Below, one piece after another: positions 1 through 6,114 of a stretch of 9,329 bases of DNA. The position numbers and the translations under genes were made by a program. Source of the DNA: Nitriliruptoraceae bacterium (GTDB lineage Bacteria > Actinomycetota > Nitriliruptoria > Nitriliruptorales > Nitriliruptoraceae); contig SKNK01000034.1 of the NCBI GenBank assembly GCA_007120565.1, forward strand, positions 1-9,329, written 5' to 3'. The notes under the pieces are model-generated. The model ran no database searches, was not told the origin of the DNA, and saw nothing but the letters and a program-made list of their open reading frames with translations. Positions within the stretch are counted from its first letter, which is position 1, and each line of letters opens with the position of its first letter.

Positions 1-58
1 AGAACATGGCCGACCGCGAGTTCGGCGAAACGACCGTGATCCGCGTCCATAGCTCCAC
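1..58 (-). CDS. possible 5' end of a gene running off the left edge
   Basis: A minus-strand frame opens with GTG at 58-56 and stays open to the window edge. Its 19 visible residues begin MELWTRITVVSP. Seventeen of its 19 codons end in G or C, the bias of the real genes here, and third-position GC falls just upstream of the GTG, which fits a coding start at 58. The opening pattern (a short beta strand RITVV followed by SP and a basic residue) recalls the first strand of the ubiquitin-like domain in EccD/YukD type VII secretion proteins, but 19 residues cannot establish this. No good Shine-Dalgarno is visible. A competing ATG at 50-48 has weaker codon bias, and a plus-strand frame shares the same wobble positions, so strand is not certain. 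Confidence 0.3.
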   Translation of the reverse strand, partial: MELWTRITVVSPNSRSAMF

Positions 59-90
59 AAGCCTACGTTGTCTCGGGATCGACCACATCG

Positions 91-122
91 ACCGGTTGGA
101 CCCCTACCAGGTCCAACCCGGT
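91..122 (-). terminator. hairpin, candidate terminator of the M23 peptidase gene
   Basis: The arms GGTTGGACC (94-102) and GGTCCAACC (110-118) form a perfect 9-bp stem around a 7-nt loop. Three further outer pairs (91-93 with 120-122) form if C119 bulges out. It lies 11 nt past the stop codon of the minus-strand M23 gene. There is no T-run after it on the minus strand, so it is a strong hairpin but not a textbook intrinsic terminator; U-less terminators are often proposed in high-GC actinobacteria. It could also protect the 3' end of the transcript. Confidence 0.45.
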
Positions 123-132
123 GGTGCGGTCA

Positions 133-1401
133 TCAACACGGGGAGCCGGAGAGGAACTGTCGTGGGTTCTGCGCCTGCCCGTTGACGCGGAACTCCAGGT
201 GGAGGTGAGGGCCGGTGGAGTTGCCTGTCGAGCCGATCGCACCGATGCGCTGACCCCGATCGACGTGTTGCCCCTGTCCGACCGCGAAGCTGCTCATGTG
301 CGCGTAGGCGGTGACGACACCGTCGCCGTGTCGGATCAACACCAGGCGACCGTAGCCGCCCTGCCACCCGGCGAAGATGACCTCACCGGCCCGGGCCGCA
401 CCGATCGGCGTTCCCGTCGGCGCCCCGAGGTCGATCCCACGGTGCATCCGTCCCCACCGCGGTCCGTACTCCGAGGTCACGGGCGCGCACAGGGGCCAGG
501 AGTACCCCGCTGACGACGTCGGTCGGCGCTGGTTCCTGGCCTGTTCGGCCTCGCGCTGCTGCTCCGCTTGGCGTTCGGCCTCCCTCTGGGCGGCATCGCG
601 ACGACGCTGTTCGGCTTCTCGTTCCCGGATCAGGCTCTCGATCCGCTCCTGCTCGGACTCCAGATCGTCCTGCTCCGACTCGAGCAGCCGCAGCTCCTCA
701 CGCGCGCTGGCCGCCTCCAGAGCCCGCATGGAGCGCAGCTCCTCGACCTCCTCGAGGATCTCCTCGCGCTCCTCGAGCAGATCCCCGAGACGGTTCTCCT
801 CGGCCTGGGCGCGCACACGCTGGGCGTCGACCGCAACCTCCGCCGCCTCGATGGCCTCGATGTCGACCTGATCGCCGTCGAGGACCGCACGCAGGTACGA
901 CGATCGAGCGATCGCGTCCGCCGCGTCCTCGCCGGCCAACATCACCTCGAGCGCGTTGGTCGGGCCGAGCTTGAAGGCGCGGATCGCCCGTTGGTGGAAG
1001 GCGTGGATCAACTCATCGCGTTCATCTTCGATCTGCGCGAGCCGCTGTTGTGCGCGCCGGGTCACCTGTCGTTGGTTCTCCACGGCTTCCACCGTGTCGT
1101 TGACGACCTGCTCCATCTCACGCAGGGTGGCGTCCGCGTCCTCGAGGGCATCGACGGCATCCTCGGCCACCCGCTCGGCCTGTTCCACCTGAGAGCGGAC
1201 CTCGGCGAGCTTGGCTTTCGCCTCGGCCAGTGCCTGCTCCTCGGGCGTGTCGGCCTCCGCCGTCCCGAGGGGCATCCCGGCGAGGTACCCCAACGCCAAC
1301 AGCAGCGAGGCAGCCGCAAGCAACACGCTCTCGCGGCGACGACCACGAGGTGGAGCGTCACCGCCGGAGGGCGTCGCTGCGCTCGGGCTGGCGCACTCCA
1401 C
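133..1401 (-). CDS. secreted coiled-coil M23 (LytM) peptidoglycan endopeptidase
   Basis: This 422-residue protein is probably a zinc endopeptidase that cuts peptidoglycan cross-bridges outside the membrane. A basic stretch (residues 19-24) is followed by a hydrophobic signal-like segment (about 25-48). Two long coiled coils (about 54-135 and 175-290) flank a hinge around 135-175, the layout of PcsB, EnvC and RipC, hydrolases controlled by FtsEX. The C-terminal LytM domain (about 298-420) has all the expected residues: HRGID (H320, D324), H368 in AHMS, and HLH (H399, H401), so it should be active. C305 just before the catalytic fold and C422, the last residue, could form a disulfide. The GTG start at 1401 is chosen because AGGAGG lies 10 nt upstream. 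The adjacent VanW gene is divergent. Family is sure; the FtsEX link is inferred from architecture only. Confidence 0.93.
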   Translation of the reverse strand: MECASPSAATPSGGDAPPRGRRRESVLLAAASLLLALGYLAGMPLGTAEADTPEEQALAEAKAKLAEVRSQVEQAERVAEDAVDALEDADATLREMEQVVNDTVEAVENQRQVTRRAQQRLAQIEDERDELIHAFHQRAIRAFKLGPTNALEVMLAGEDAADAIARSSYLRAVLDGDQVDIEAIEAAEVAVDAQRVRAQAEENRLGDLLEEREEILEEVEELRSMRALEAASAREELRLLESEQDDLESEQERIESLIREREAEQRRRDAAQREAERQAEQQREAEQARNQRRPTSSAGYSWPLCAPVTSEYGPRWGRMHRGIDLGAPTGTPIGAARAGEVIFAGWQGGYGRLVLIRHGDGVVTAYAHMSSFAVGQGQHVDRGQRIGAIGSTGNSTGPHLHLEFRVNGQAQNPRQFLSGSPC

Positions 1402-1411
1402 GGTGGTCGTG

Positions 1412-1417
1412 CCTCCT
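1412..1417 (-). promoter_or_regulatory. ribosome binding site of the M23 peptidase gene
   Basis: Read on the minus strand this is AGGAGG, 10 nt before the GTG at 1401-1399. It settles GTG as the start; a methionine-only search would begin the protein inside or after its signal segment. Confidence 0.75.
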
Positions 1418-1473
1418 CGACGGCATCGGTCTACGAACGAGATCCCACTCGCCGGGGTCTACCCCATCGACGG

Positions 1474-1482
1474 ACGCTAGCA
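1474..1482 (-). promoter_or_regulatory. candidate extended -10 element for the M23 peptidase gene
   Basis: The minus strand reads TGCTAGCGT, which fits the extended -10 pattern TGnTAnnnT. Transcription would start near 1467, leaving a leader of about 65 nt. No convincing -35 hexamer sits 16-18 nt upstream, so the call rests on one short motif. Confidence 0.28.
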
Positions 1483-1502
1483 GCGAGTGCGAACAGGTGA
1501 GA

Positions 1503-1531
1503 CACCCGGCCGGCTGCGACCTGACCGGGTG
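1503..1531. repeat. inverted repeat between divergent promoters, possible operator
   Basis: CACCCGG (1503-1509) and CCGGGTG (1525-1531) are perfect 7-bp inverted arms separated by 15 nt. The pair lies between the two candidate divergent -10 elements, about 20 bp from the minus-strand one and about 10 bp from the plus-strand one. A dimeric regulator bound here could affect both cell-wall genes. In a high-GC sequence a 7-bp inverted repeat can arise by chance. Confidence 0.3.
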
Positions 1532-1537
1532 CGAGGT

Positions 1538-1546
1538 TGGTATCCT
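1538..1546 (+). promoter_or_regulatory. candidate extended -10 element for the VanW gene
   Basis: TGGTATCCT matches the extended -10 pattern TGnTAnnnT. It predicts a transcript start near 1553 and a leader of about 50 nt before the ATG at 1602. CTGACC at 1521-1526 is a poor -35 with a short 14-nt spacer, so recognition would depend on the extended -10. Confidence 0.35.
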
Positions 1547-1590
1547 CGGCACTTCGCCATTGCGTTCAACCTCGGGGGCGGAACCCACCC

Positions 1591-1605
1591 ATGACCATGC
1601 TATGA
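1591..1605 (+). other. four-codon leader ORF overlapping the VanW start
   Basis: The sequence reads ATG ACC ATG CTA TGA, a mini-ORF encoding MTML. Its stop overlaps the ATG of the VanW gene in an ATGA arrangement (1602-1605). The only G-rich, Shine-Dalgarno-like stretch in the leader (GGGGGCGG, 1574-1581) is well spaced for this ATG and too far from the VanW ATG. Ribosomes could therefore load here and re-initiate on VanW. This is inferred from sequence arrangement alone. Confidence 0.3.
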
Positions 1606-3458
1606 CGCGCCGCCGTGCGCTGATCCTGTCAGGTTACGGCTTCGGCGGCCTGCTCGTCCTGGTGGCTCTCTTGACGGGGCTCTTGTGGGCCGTCCAGGCG
1701 GGCAAGGTGATGCCCAACACCTCGGTCGCCGGGGTGGATGTCTCGCGCATGTCCGGAGACGAAGCGCGGGAGGCGATCGCCCCGCTGGTCGAGGAACGGC
1801 GCGACGATCCCGTGGTCTTCACCTTCGAGGAGCAGCGCTTCTCGACGATCCCGGCGGACGTGGGCTACGGGGTGGATGTCGACCAGACCATCGACGCCGC
1901 CCTGGCGCGAGGCCGGAGCGGCTTCCCCGGCGACATCCGGGAGCGGTTGCGCGCGTTCAACACGCCACGCGACATCGAACTCATCGACAGCTTCGATGCA
2001 GATGCGGTCCTGGCGTGGGTGGACGCCACCGCCGCGGAGGTCGACCGCGACGTGTTCTCGGGCACGGTCACCGTCTCACCCGAGACGCTCGAGGTCGTGG
2101 TCGAGCTGCCTCATGGTGGTGCGGAGGTGCGCCGTGATGAGACCTACGACACGTTGATCGAAGCCCTCCACGAACCCGGCAGCAACGAGCTCGCCCTCCC
2201 CGTCGACACGGAACCGCAGCGCGTGTCCGAGGACGACATCACCGCGGCTGCTGCGCAGGTCGAGCGGGCGGTCGCCGGTCCTCTGGAGCTCACCGCGAAC
2301 GACGAGGCGCTCGTCCTACAACCCGAGCAGATCGCGACCATCATCGAGGTCCTCGAGCGCAACGTCGGCGAAGGTTCGGTCATCGAACTCGTCGTGACTC
2401 CAGACTCCCTGATGGAGGTCCTCGACGAGGAGGAGCTCGAGCGGTTCGATCGCCAGCCCCGCAACGCCAGCTACTCCGCCAGCCGGACGCCGCCTCGGAC
2501 CTTCGACGCACCGGGCAACGCGACCTTCTCCCCGGTTCCCGCCAACGTCGAGGTGGAACCGGGCCAGACGGGCACCCGCTTCGACCCCGAGCTCGCCGCC
2601 GACCAGATCACCGAGCTGCTCCGTGCCGGAGCCCGCGGCGGTGAACTGAAGCTGGAGACCATCGAGGCGGACTTCCCCACCCAGCTCGCCGAGCAGCTCA
2701 AGCCGACCCACCTGATCAGCACCTTCACGACCTACCACCCGGCCGGTACGCCACGGGTCCACAACATCCAACTGCTCGCCGACACCATCGACCACACGGT
2801 CCTGCTGCCAGGTGAGCAGTTCTCCATCAACCAGATCTCCGGGGTCCGTAGCTGCGCGAAGGGCTATCAAGAGGACGGGATGATCCTGCGTGGCGAGTTG
2901 GTGGACGTCTGTGGAGGTGGCACCTCGCAGTTCGGCACGACCACCTTGAACGCCGCCTTCTTCTCGGGACTCCAGTTGGACCAGTGGAAGGCGCACAGCT
3001 GGTACATCTCGCGCTACCCGATGGGGCGTGAAGCCACCCTGAACTACCCAGACCTGGATGTACGGTTCACCAACACCTCGCCGGGCGCGGTCATCGTCAA
3101 GACCACCTACACCGCATCGTCGATCACCGTCTCGCTCTACGGTCAGCCGATCGCGAACTCGGTCTCTGCCAGCCACGGCAGCCCGACCAACCCCACCGAG
3201 CCGGCCGAGGAACGTCGTGACAACGACGAACTGTGCGAAGGCGTGGAGGACGTGATCCAGTCCGGGGGTGGCGGGTTCACCGTGCAGGTGGTGCGCACGG
3301 TCGACCTGATCGACGGTGGTGAGGCCACCCGCACGATCCGCACCGTCTACGTCCCTCAGAACCGGATCATCGAAGAGGGCACGCGGGACTGCTCGCCCCC
3401 CGATCAGGACGAGGACGACGACGAAGACGAGAGCGACGACGAGGACGAGGACGACTGA
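1602..3458 (+). CDS. membrane-anchored VanW family protein with G5-like domain and acidic tail
   Basis: This 618-residue protein has a short basic N-terminus and one membrane segment (about 6-31), placing the rest outside the cell. Residues about 36-180 and 205-360 look like two repeats of the peptidoglycan-binding fold often found before VanW (PG_binding_4/YoaR type). The VanW domain spans about 370-515, with landmarks VLLPGEQFS (400-408), GGGTSQFGTT (438-447) and YPMGREATLNYPDL (472-485). Residues about 545-597 resemble a G5 module and are bracketed by C545 and C597. The last 18 residues are almost all Asp and Glu. VanW occurs in some vancomycin-resistance clusters but its biochemical role is unsettled; no van genes are here, so a general cell-wall role is likelier. 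ATG 1602 is chosen because it sits just before the membrane segment; the open frame extends further upstream but has no good start there. It converges with the HIRAN gene. Confidence 0.9.
   Translation: MTRRRALILSGYGFGGLLVLVALLTGLLWAVQAGKVMPNTSVAGVDVSRMSGDEAREAIAPLVEERRDDPVVFTFEEQRFSTIPADVGYGVDVDQTIDAALARGRSGFPGDIRERLRAFNTPRDIELIDSFDADAVLAWVDATAAEVDRDVFSGTVTVSPETLEVVVELPHGGAEVRRDETYDTLIEALHEPGSNELALPVDTEPQRVSEDDITAAAAQVERAVAGPLELTANDEALVLQPEQIATIIEVLERNVGEGSVIELVVTPDSLMEVLDEEELERFDRQPRNASYSASRTPPRTFDAPGNATFSPVPANVEVEPGQTGTRFDPELAADQITELLRAGARGGELKLETIEADFPTQLAEQLKPTHLISTFTTYHPAGTPRVHNIQLLADTIDHTVLLPGEQFSINQISGVRSCAKGYQEDGMILRGELVDVCGGGTSQFGTTTLNAAFFSGLQLDQWKAHSWYISRYPMGREATLNYPDLDVRFTNTSPGAVIVKTTYTASSITVSLYGQPIANSVSASHGSPTNPTEPAEERRDNDELCEGVEDVIQSGGGGFTVQVVRTVDLIDGGEATRTIRTVYVPQNRIIEEGTRDCSPPDQDEDDDEDESDDEDEDD
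3402..3455 (+). repeat. GAC/GAG codon repeat encoding an acidic tail
   Basis: The last 18 codons of the VanW gene are almost all GAC, GAG, GAT or GAA, broken only by Gln602 and Ser611. They form an imperfect trinucleotide repeat that could change length by slippage. The encoded strongly acidic, disordered tail lies outside the membrane and might bind cations or basic wall proteins; that role is inferred. Confidence 0.7.
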
Positions 3459-3467
3459 TCGTCGTTG

Positions 3468-4088
3468 CTACCCGATACCCCTGTCGCGTCCGGGCGCGCT
3501 GACCTTGTCGCGGACCACCCGCCGGCTCACCCCAGGGGGACGGCCCCAGAGGCCAGGAGCCGTCGGCGTGCTCCCCTTGTTGGCACCTACGGCTGGCGAA
3601 GCTGAGGCCGACGTCGCGGCGGTGCTGATCGACCGGGCCGGAGCGTGCGATCCCGCCTTCCGCTCCGCCGCGACGGGAGTGGCCTCACGCGGTGGCTCAA
3701 CCTGGACGCGTGCGGAGCGCGTTGCCTGCTCATCGCTCGGGAGCAGCACCACCAACGGCCGCTGCCAGCGACCATCCGGTTCCGCGGTCCAGCCGTCGAT
3801 CTTCGCCGCGATACGCGCGCCGCGATCGAGACGTGGCGCGATCCGTGCCGCGACCGACCGGTCGAGGTAGCCGATCCGCCACTTGCCCGTCGCCCCAGCG
3901 ATCCAGACGCTCACCGCGTACCGGTCGGCAGGGTTGGCCGGTTCGCGGACCAGGCGCGCCAACTGACCCGGGGTCGGATCCGCCGCGCCCGGGACGCGGG
4001 CCGCGAACGCGTGGCCACGCACCGGGGTCCTGAAGGGCCGTGTGACCGGCTGCGGAGTGGAGTGTTGTGTGGTCGTCATCATGCTCAC
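3468..4088 (-). CDS. HIRAN-domain protein, last gene of the kor operon
   Basis: This protein of about 206 residues has one recognisable domain. Residues about 22-116 carry the HIRAN pattern: VRGHAF, then LVREPANPADRYAVSVW (46-62), GKWRIGYL (68-75), an Ala-rich helix and a Leu/Asp-Arg-Gly turn (LDRG, 87-90). HIRAN domains bind DNA, and in human HLTF they grip the 3' end of single strands; bacteria also have short stand-alone versions. Residues about 118-206 are rich in Ala, Pro, Ser and Arg, look disordered, and carry no recognised motif. The GTG at 4088 is preferred because it overlaps the TGA of the upstream nuclease gene in a GTGA junction; ATG at 4082 or 4079 would shorten the protein by two or three residues. 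The pairing with a nuclease suggests a role in DNA repair or processing. No catalytic motif is seen, so it is probably a binding or targeting partner. Confidence 0.75.
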   Translation of the reverse strand: MSMMTTTQHSTPQPVTRPFRTPVRGHAFAARVPGAADPTPGQLARLVREPANPADRYAVSVWIAGATGKWRIGYLDRSVAARIAPRLDRGARIAAKIDGWTAEPDGRWQRPLVVLLPSDEQATRSARVQVEPPREATPVAAERKAGSHAPARSISTAATSASASPAVGANKGSTPTAPGLWGRPPGVSRRVVRDKVSAPGRDRGIG

Positions 4089-5092
4089 ATGATGGCATCC
4101 GGCTGTGACACCGCCCGTCCGGCACGCGCAGCCGCTGCCACCTCGCAGGTGTCCTCGCGTTGGCAGGTGAAACACCAACCGCCGCCCCGAAGCCGGAGCG
4201 CCTCCTCCGGCACCTCCTCGCCGAACGCGCCGAGGCGCACGAGTTGCCCGACCGTGTCGACGACCCGCTGCGCGGTCGCCTCGAGGGTCTCGGACCGCAG
4301 ATCCTCGGACTCGTGCCTCCCCTCGGTGACGTAGTACGTCGCCCAACGGAAGGGTGGGACCCCGGTAGCGAGGGTGACCAACAGCGCGTAGAAGCGCAGT
4401 TCGTGACGATCATGCTCCGAGCGTGGCCGACCGGTCTTGAGGTCGACGACCAAGGCACGCGCCCGGTCGTCTCTCCTTCGGCTGGCAAGTATCAGGTCGG
4501 GCCGTCCGAACAGCTGCACCTTCCCGCCCGCGAGGGTGACCAGGTGCGGCTTCTCTGCCCGCCGTTCGATCACCTCCGGGGGTAGCTCGGGCCACACCTC
4601 ACGGAAACTGGTGGCGAGCTCAGCGAGCTCGTCTCGTAGCTCCTCGGCGGCCGCCGTCGGTTGGGCGTTCATCCAGGCCGACAGGGAGTTCGGATCCCCC
4701 GGTCGGCGACTGGCCTCGTCGTGCCAGACCTGGGCGACGACCTCGGCGGGATCCTGCCGACGCTGGAGGTCGCCGTCGCGTTCGATGACGGCGTGAGCCA
4801 GGATGCCGCGAACGCTCGCACGGGTGTGTTCGAAGGGACGCGGCTCGAGCTGGAGCCCATCACAGACCTGCCGATCGAGACGGGTCTTGGTGATCAGCAG
4901 GTGCCCACGTCGCTGTCGCGCAGCCACATCCGCCAACTGGTCTTCGAACGGGGCGAAGCCCGATTCGAGGTGGTCGCGGAGGTCGGCGACCAGCCCGGTC
5001 TCGTAGGCAGGACGAGGCTGACCCCAGCCCAACAACTCGCTGGCCAGGCGCCGCTGCGCCGGGGTATCCAGCGACAGCGACGGCCCAGCCAC
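4085..5092 (-). CDS. PD-(D/E)XK nuclease with Cas4/AddB-like Fe-S cysteines
   Basis: This 335-residue protein belongs to the RecB/Cas4 nuclease superfamily. The catalytic set is visible in order: H100 in GILAHAVIE, D199 in LFGRPDLIL, and D217-L-K219 in VVDLKTGRP. A following helix (ELRFYALLV, 231-239) sits where the family has its QxxxY motif, with Glu in place of Gln. Four cysteines are placed as in AddB and many Cas4 proteins: one N-terminal (C77, after the ITKTRLDRQ segment) and three C-terminal (C307, C310, C316; spacing CxxC-x5-C), which should hold a 4Fe-4S cluster. There is no helicase domain. The size suits a stand-alone single-strand exonuclease or repair nuclease. Its GTG start lies only 2 nt past the korB stop and its end overlaps the HIRAN gene, so translation is probably coupled both ways. 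No CRISPR array or cas1/cas2 is present, so it should not be called Cas4. Family is confident, substrate unknown. Confidence 0.85.
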   Translation of the reverse strand: MAGPSLSLDTPAQRRLASELLGWGQPRPAYETGLVADLRDHLESGFAPFEDQLADVAARQRRGHLLITKTRLDRQVCDGLQLEPRPFEHTRASVRGILAHAVIERDGDLQRRQDPAEVVAQVWHDEASRRPGDPNSLSAWMNAQPTAAAEELRDELAELATSFREVWPELPPEVIERRAEKPHLVTLAGGKVQLFGRPDLILASRRRDDRARALVVDLKTGRPRSEHDRHELRFYALLVTLATGVPPFRWATYYVTEGRHESEDLRSETLEATAQRVVDTVGQLVRLGAFGEEVPEEALRLRGGGWCFTCQREDTCEVAAAARAGRAVSQPDAIM

Positions 5093-5094
5093 GG

Positions 5095-6114
5095 TCAGTT
5101 GACGACGTCCCAGACGTTGCCCGAGGAGAGCAGGTCGCTGAGGTCGCCCTTGCCCTGCTCCGACTGCGCCTTGTCGATCTGATCACGGAGCAGTTCGTCG
5201 TAGACCGGACGCTCGACGTCGCGGAAGATGCCGATGGGCGTCGGGCCGACGGGGTTGTGGGAGAGCCGCGCCAGCGCGAATGCCGTCGTCGGTTCTTCCT
5301 TCTTGGGATCGTGGATCACGACACGGTCTCCAGCCTTCTCGGTCGGAGTGAACTTCATCGTGCCGTCACCGCGGGCGACGACCGCGTTCTCGTTGTCGGG
5401 ACCGAAGGTGATCGGCTCACCTTCGACCAGACGGATCTGGTTGTCGTCGCGCTGGTTCGGGTCCTTCAGGGCCACGAAGGCCCCGTCGTTGAACACGTTG
5501 CAGTTCTGGTAGATCTCGACGAAGGCCGCACCCTTGTGTTCGTACGCGGCCGTGAGCACCTCGCTGAGGTGTTGACGGTCGGTGTCGATGCTCCGAGCAA
5601 CGAAGGTTGCCTCAGCCCCGAGCGCGAGGCTCACGGGGTTCATCGGGCGGTCGATCGAACCCATGGGCGTGGACTTCTTGACCGCACCGAGCGGCGACGT
5701 CGGCGAGTACTGCCCCTTCGTCAGCCCGTAGATCTCGTTGTTGAACAGCAGCACCTTGATGTTGACGTTGCGTCGCAGCGCGTGGATCAGGTGGTTGCCG
5801 CCGATCGACAGGCCGTCGCCGTCGCCGGTGACCACCCACACGTCCAGGTCGGGACGCGTGATGGCCAGCCCGGTCGCCAAGGTGGGCGCCCGGCCGTGGA
5901 TCGAGTGGAACCCGTAGGTGTTCATGTAGTACGGGAACCGAGAGGAACAGCCGATCCCGGAGATGAACACGGTGGACTCGGGCTTCGCCCCCAGGTTCGG
6001 GAGCAGGGTCTGCACCGTGGCGAGGATCGCGTAGTCCCCGCAACCGGGGCACCAGCGGACCTCGCGGTCCGAGGTGAAGTCCTTCTTGGTCAGCTTGCTG
6101 TCGTTGGTCGTCAC
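5095..6114 (-). CDS. korB: 2-oxoacid:ferredoxin oxidoreductase, beta subunit
   Basis: KorB carries the pyrophosphate half of the thiamine diphosphate site and the 4Fe-4S cluster that passes electrons to ferredoxin. With KorA it oxidises a 2-oxoacid plus CoA to acyl-CoA and CO2 in the cytoplasm. From the GTG at 6114 it has 339 residues. Cluster cysteines are C22 and C25 (WCPGCG), C56 (GIGCSS) and C205 (QNCNVF), the four seen in archaeal and bacterial homologues. The TPP/Mg motif is GDGDGLSIGGNH (97-108) with NNEIYGLTKGQ following (125-135). The longer ATG start at 6129 is less likely: GTG 6114 has GGGGAG 5 nt upstream, overlaps the korA stop as GTGA, and gives an N-terminus (MTTNDSKLTKKDF) of the usual type. 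The actinobacterial KorAB form suggests 2-oxoglutarate as substrate; pyruvate or branched-chain oxoacids cannot be excluded. Confidence 0.95.
   Translation of the reverse strand: MTTNDSKLTKKDFTSDREVRWCPGCGDYAILATVQTLLPNLGAKPESTVFISGIGCSSRFPYYMNTYGFHSIHGRAPTLATGLAITRPDLDVWVVTGDGDGLSIGGNHLIHALRRNVNIKVLLFNNEIYGLTKGQYSPTSPLGAVKKSTPMGSIDRPMNPVSLALGAEATFVARSIDTDRQHLSEVLTAAYEHKGAAFVEIYQNCNVFNDGAFVALKDPNQRDDNQIRLVEGEPITFGPDNENAVVARGDGTMKFTPTEKAGDRVVIHDPKKEEPTTAFALARLSHNPVGPTPIGIFRDVERPVYDELLRDQIDKAQSEQGKGDLSDLLSSGNVWDVVN

Noticed and set aside
568..1500. Long plus-strand open frames opposite the M23 gene
   Set aside because: They are antisense shadows created by high third-position GC and by the Glu/Arg/Ala-rich coiled coil on the minus strand; the translations show no domain and the minus frame has an intact enzyme.
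1571..1590. G-rich block GGGGGCGGAACCCACC as part of a ydaO (cyclic-di-AMP) riboswitch
   Set aside because: A short stretch looks similar to the conserved core, but the leader is too short and the other conserved blocks and pairings are not seen.
1230..1601. Upstream extension of the VanW frame
   Set aside because: It runs antisense through the start of the M23 gene and the promoter region; the membrane anchor follows directly after ATG 1602.
2316..3176. 286-codon open frame antisense to VanW
   Set aside because: It opposes the conserved VanW domain and has no recognisable fold or ribosome site.
3451..3465. Small hairpin ACGAC-TGATC-GTCGT at the convergent gene ends
   Set aside because: The 5-bp stem is weak, arises from the GAC codon repeat, and has no T-run; I would not call a terminator.
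4089..4346. N-terminal extension of the HIRAN gene by 86 codons
   Set aside because: The extra residues are an out-of-frame reading of the nuclease C-terminus; the HIRAN domain begins only after the GTGA junction.
4085..5092. Calling the nuclease cas4 or recB
   Set aside because: No cas1, cas2 or repeat array is present and there is no helicase domain; only the shared nuclease superfamily is supported.
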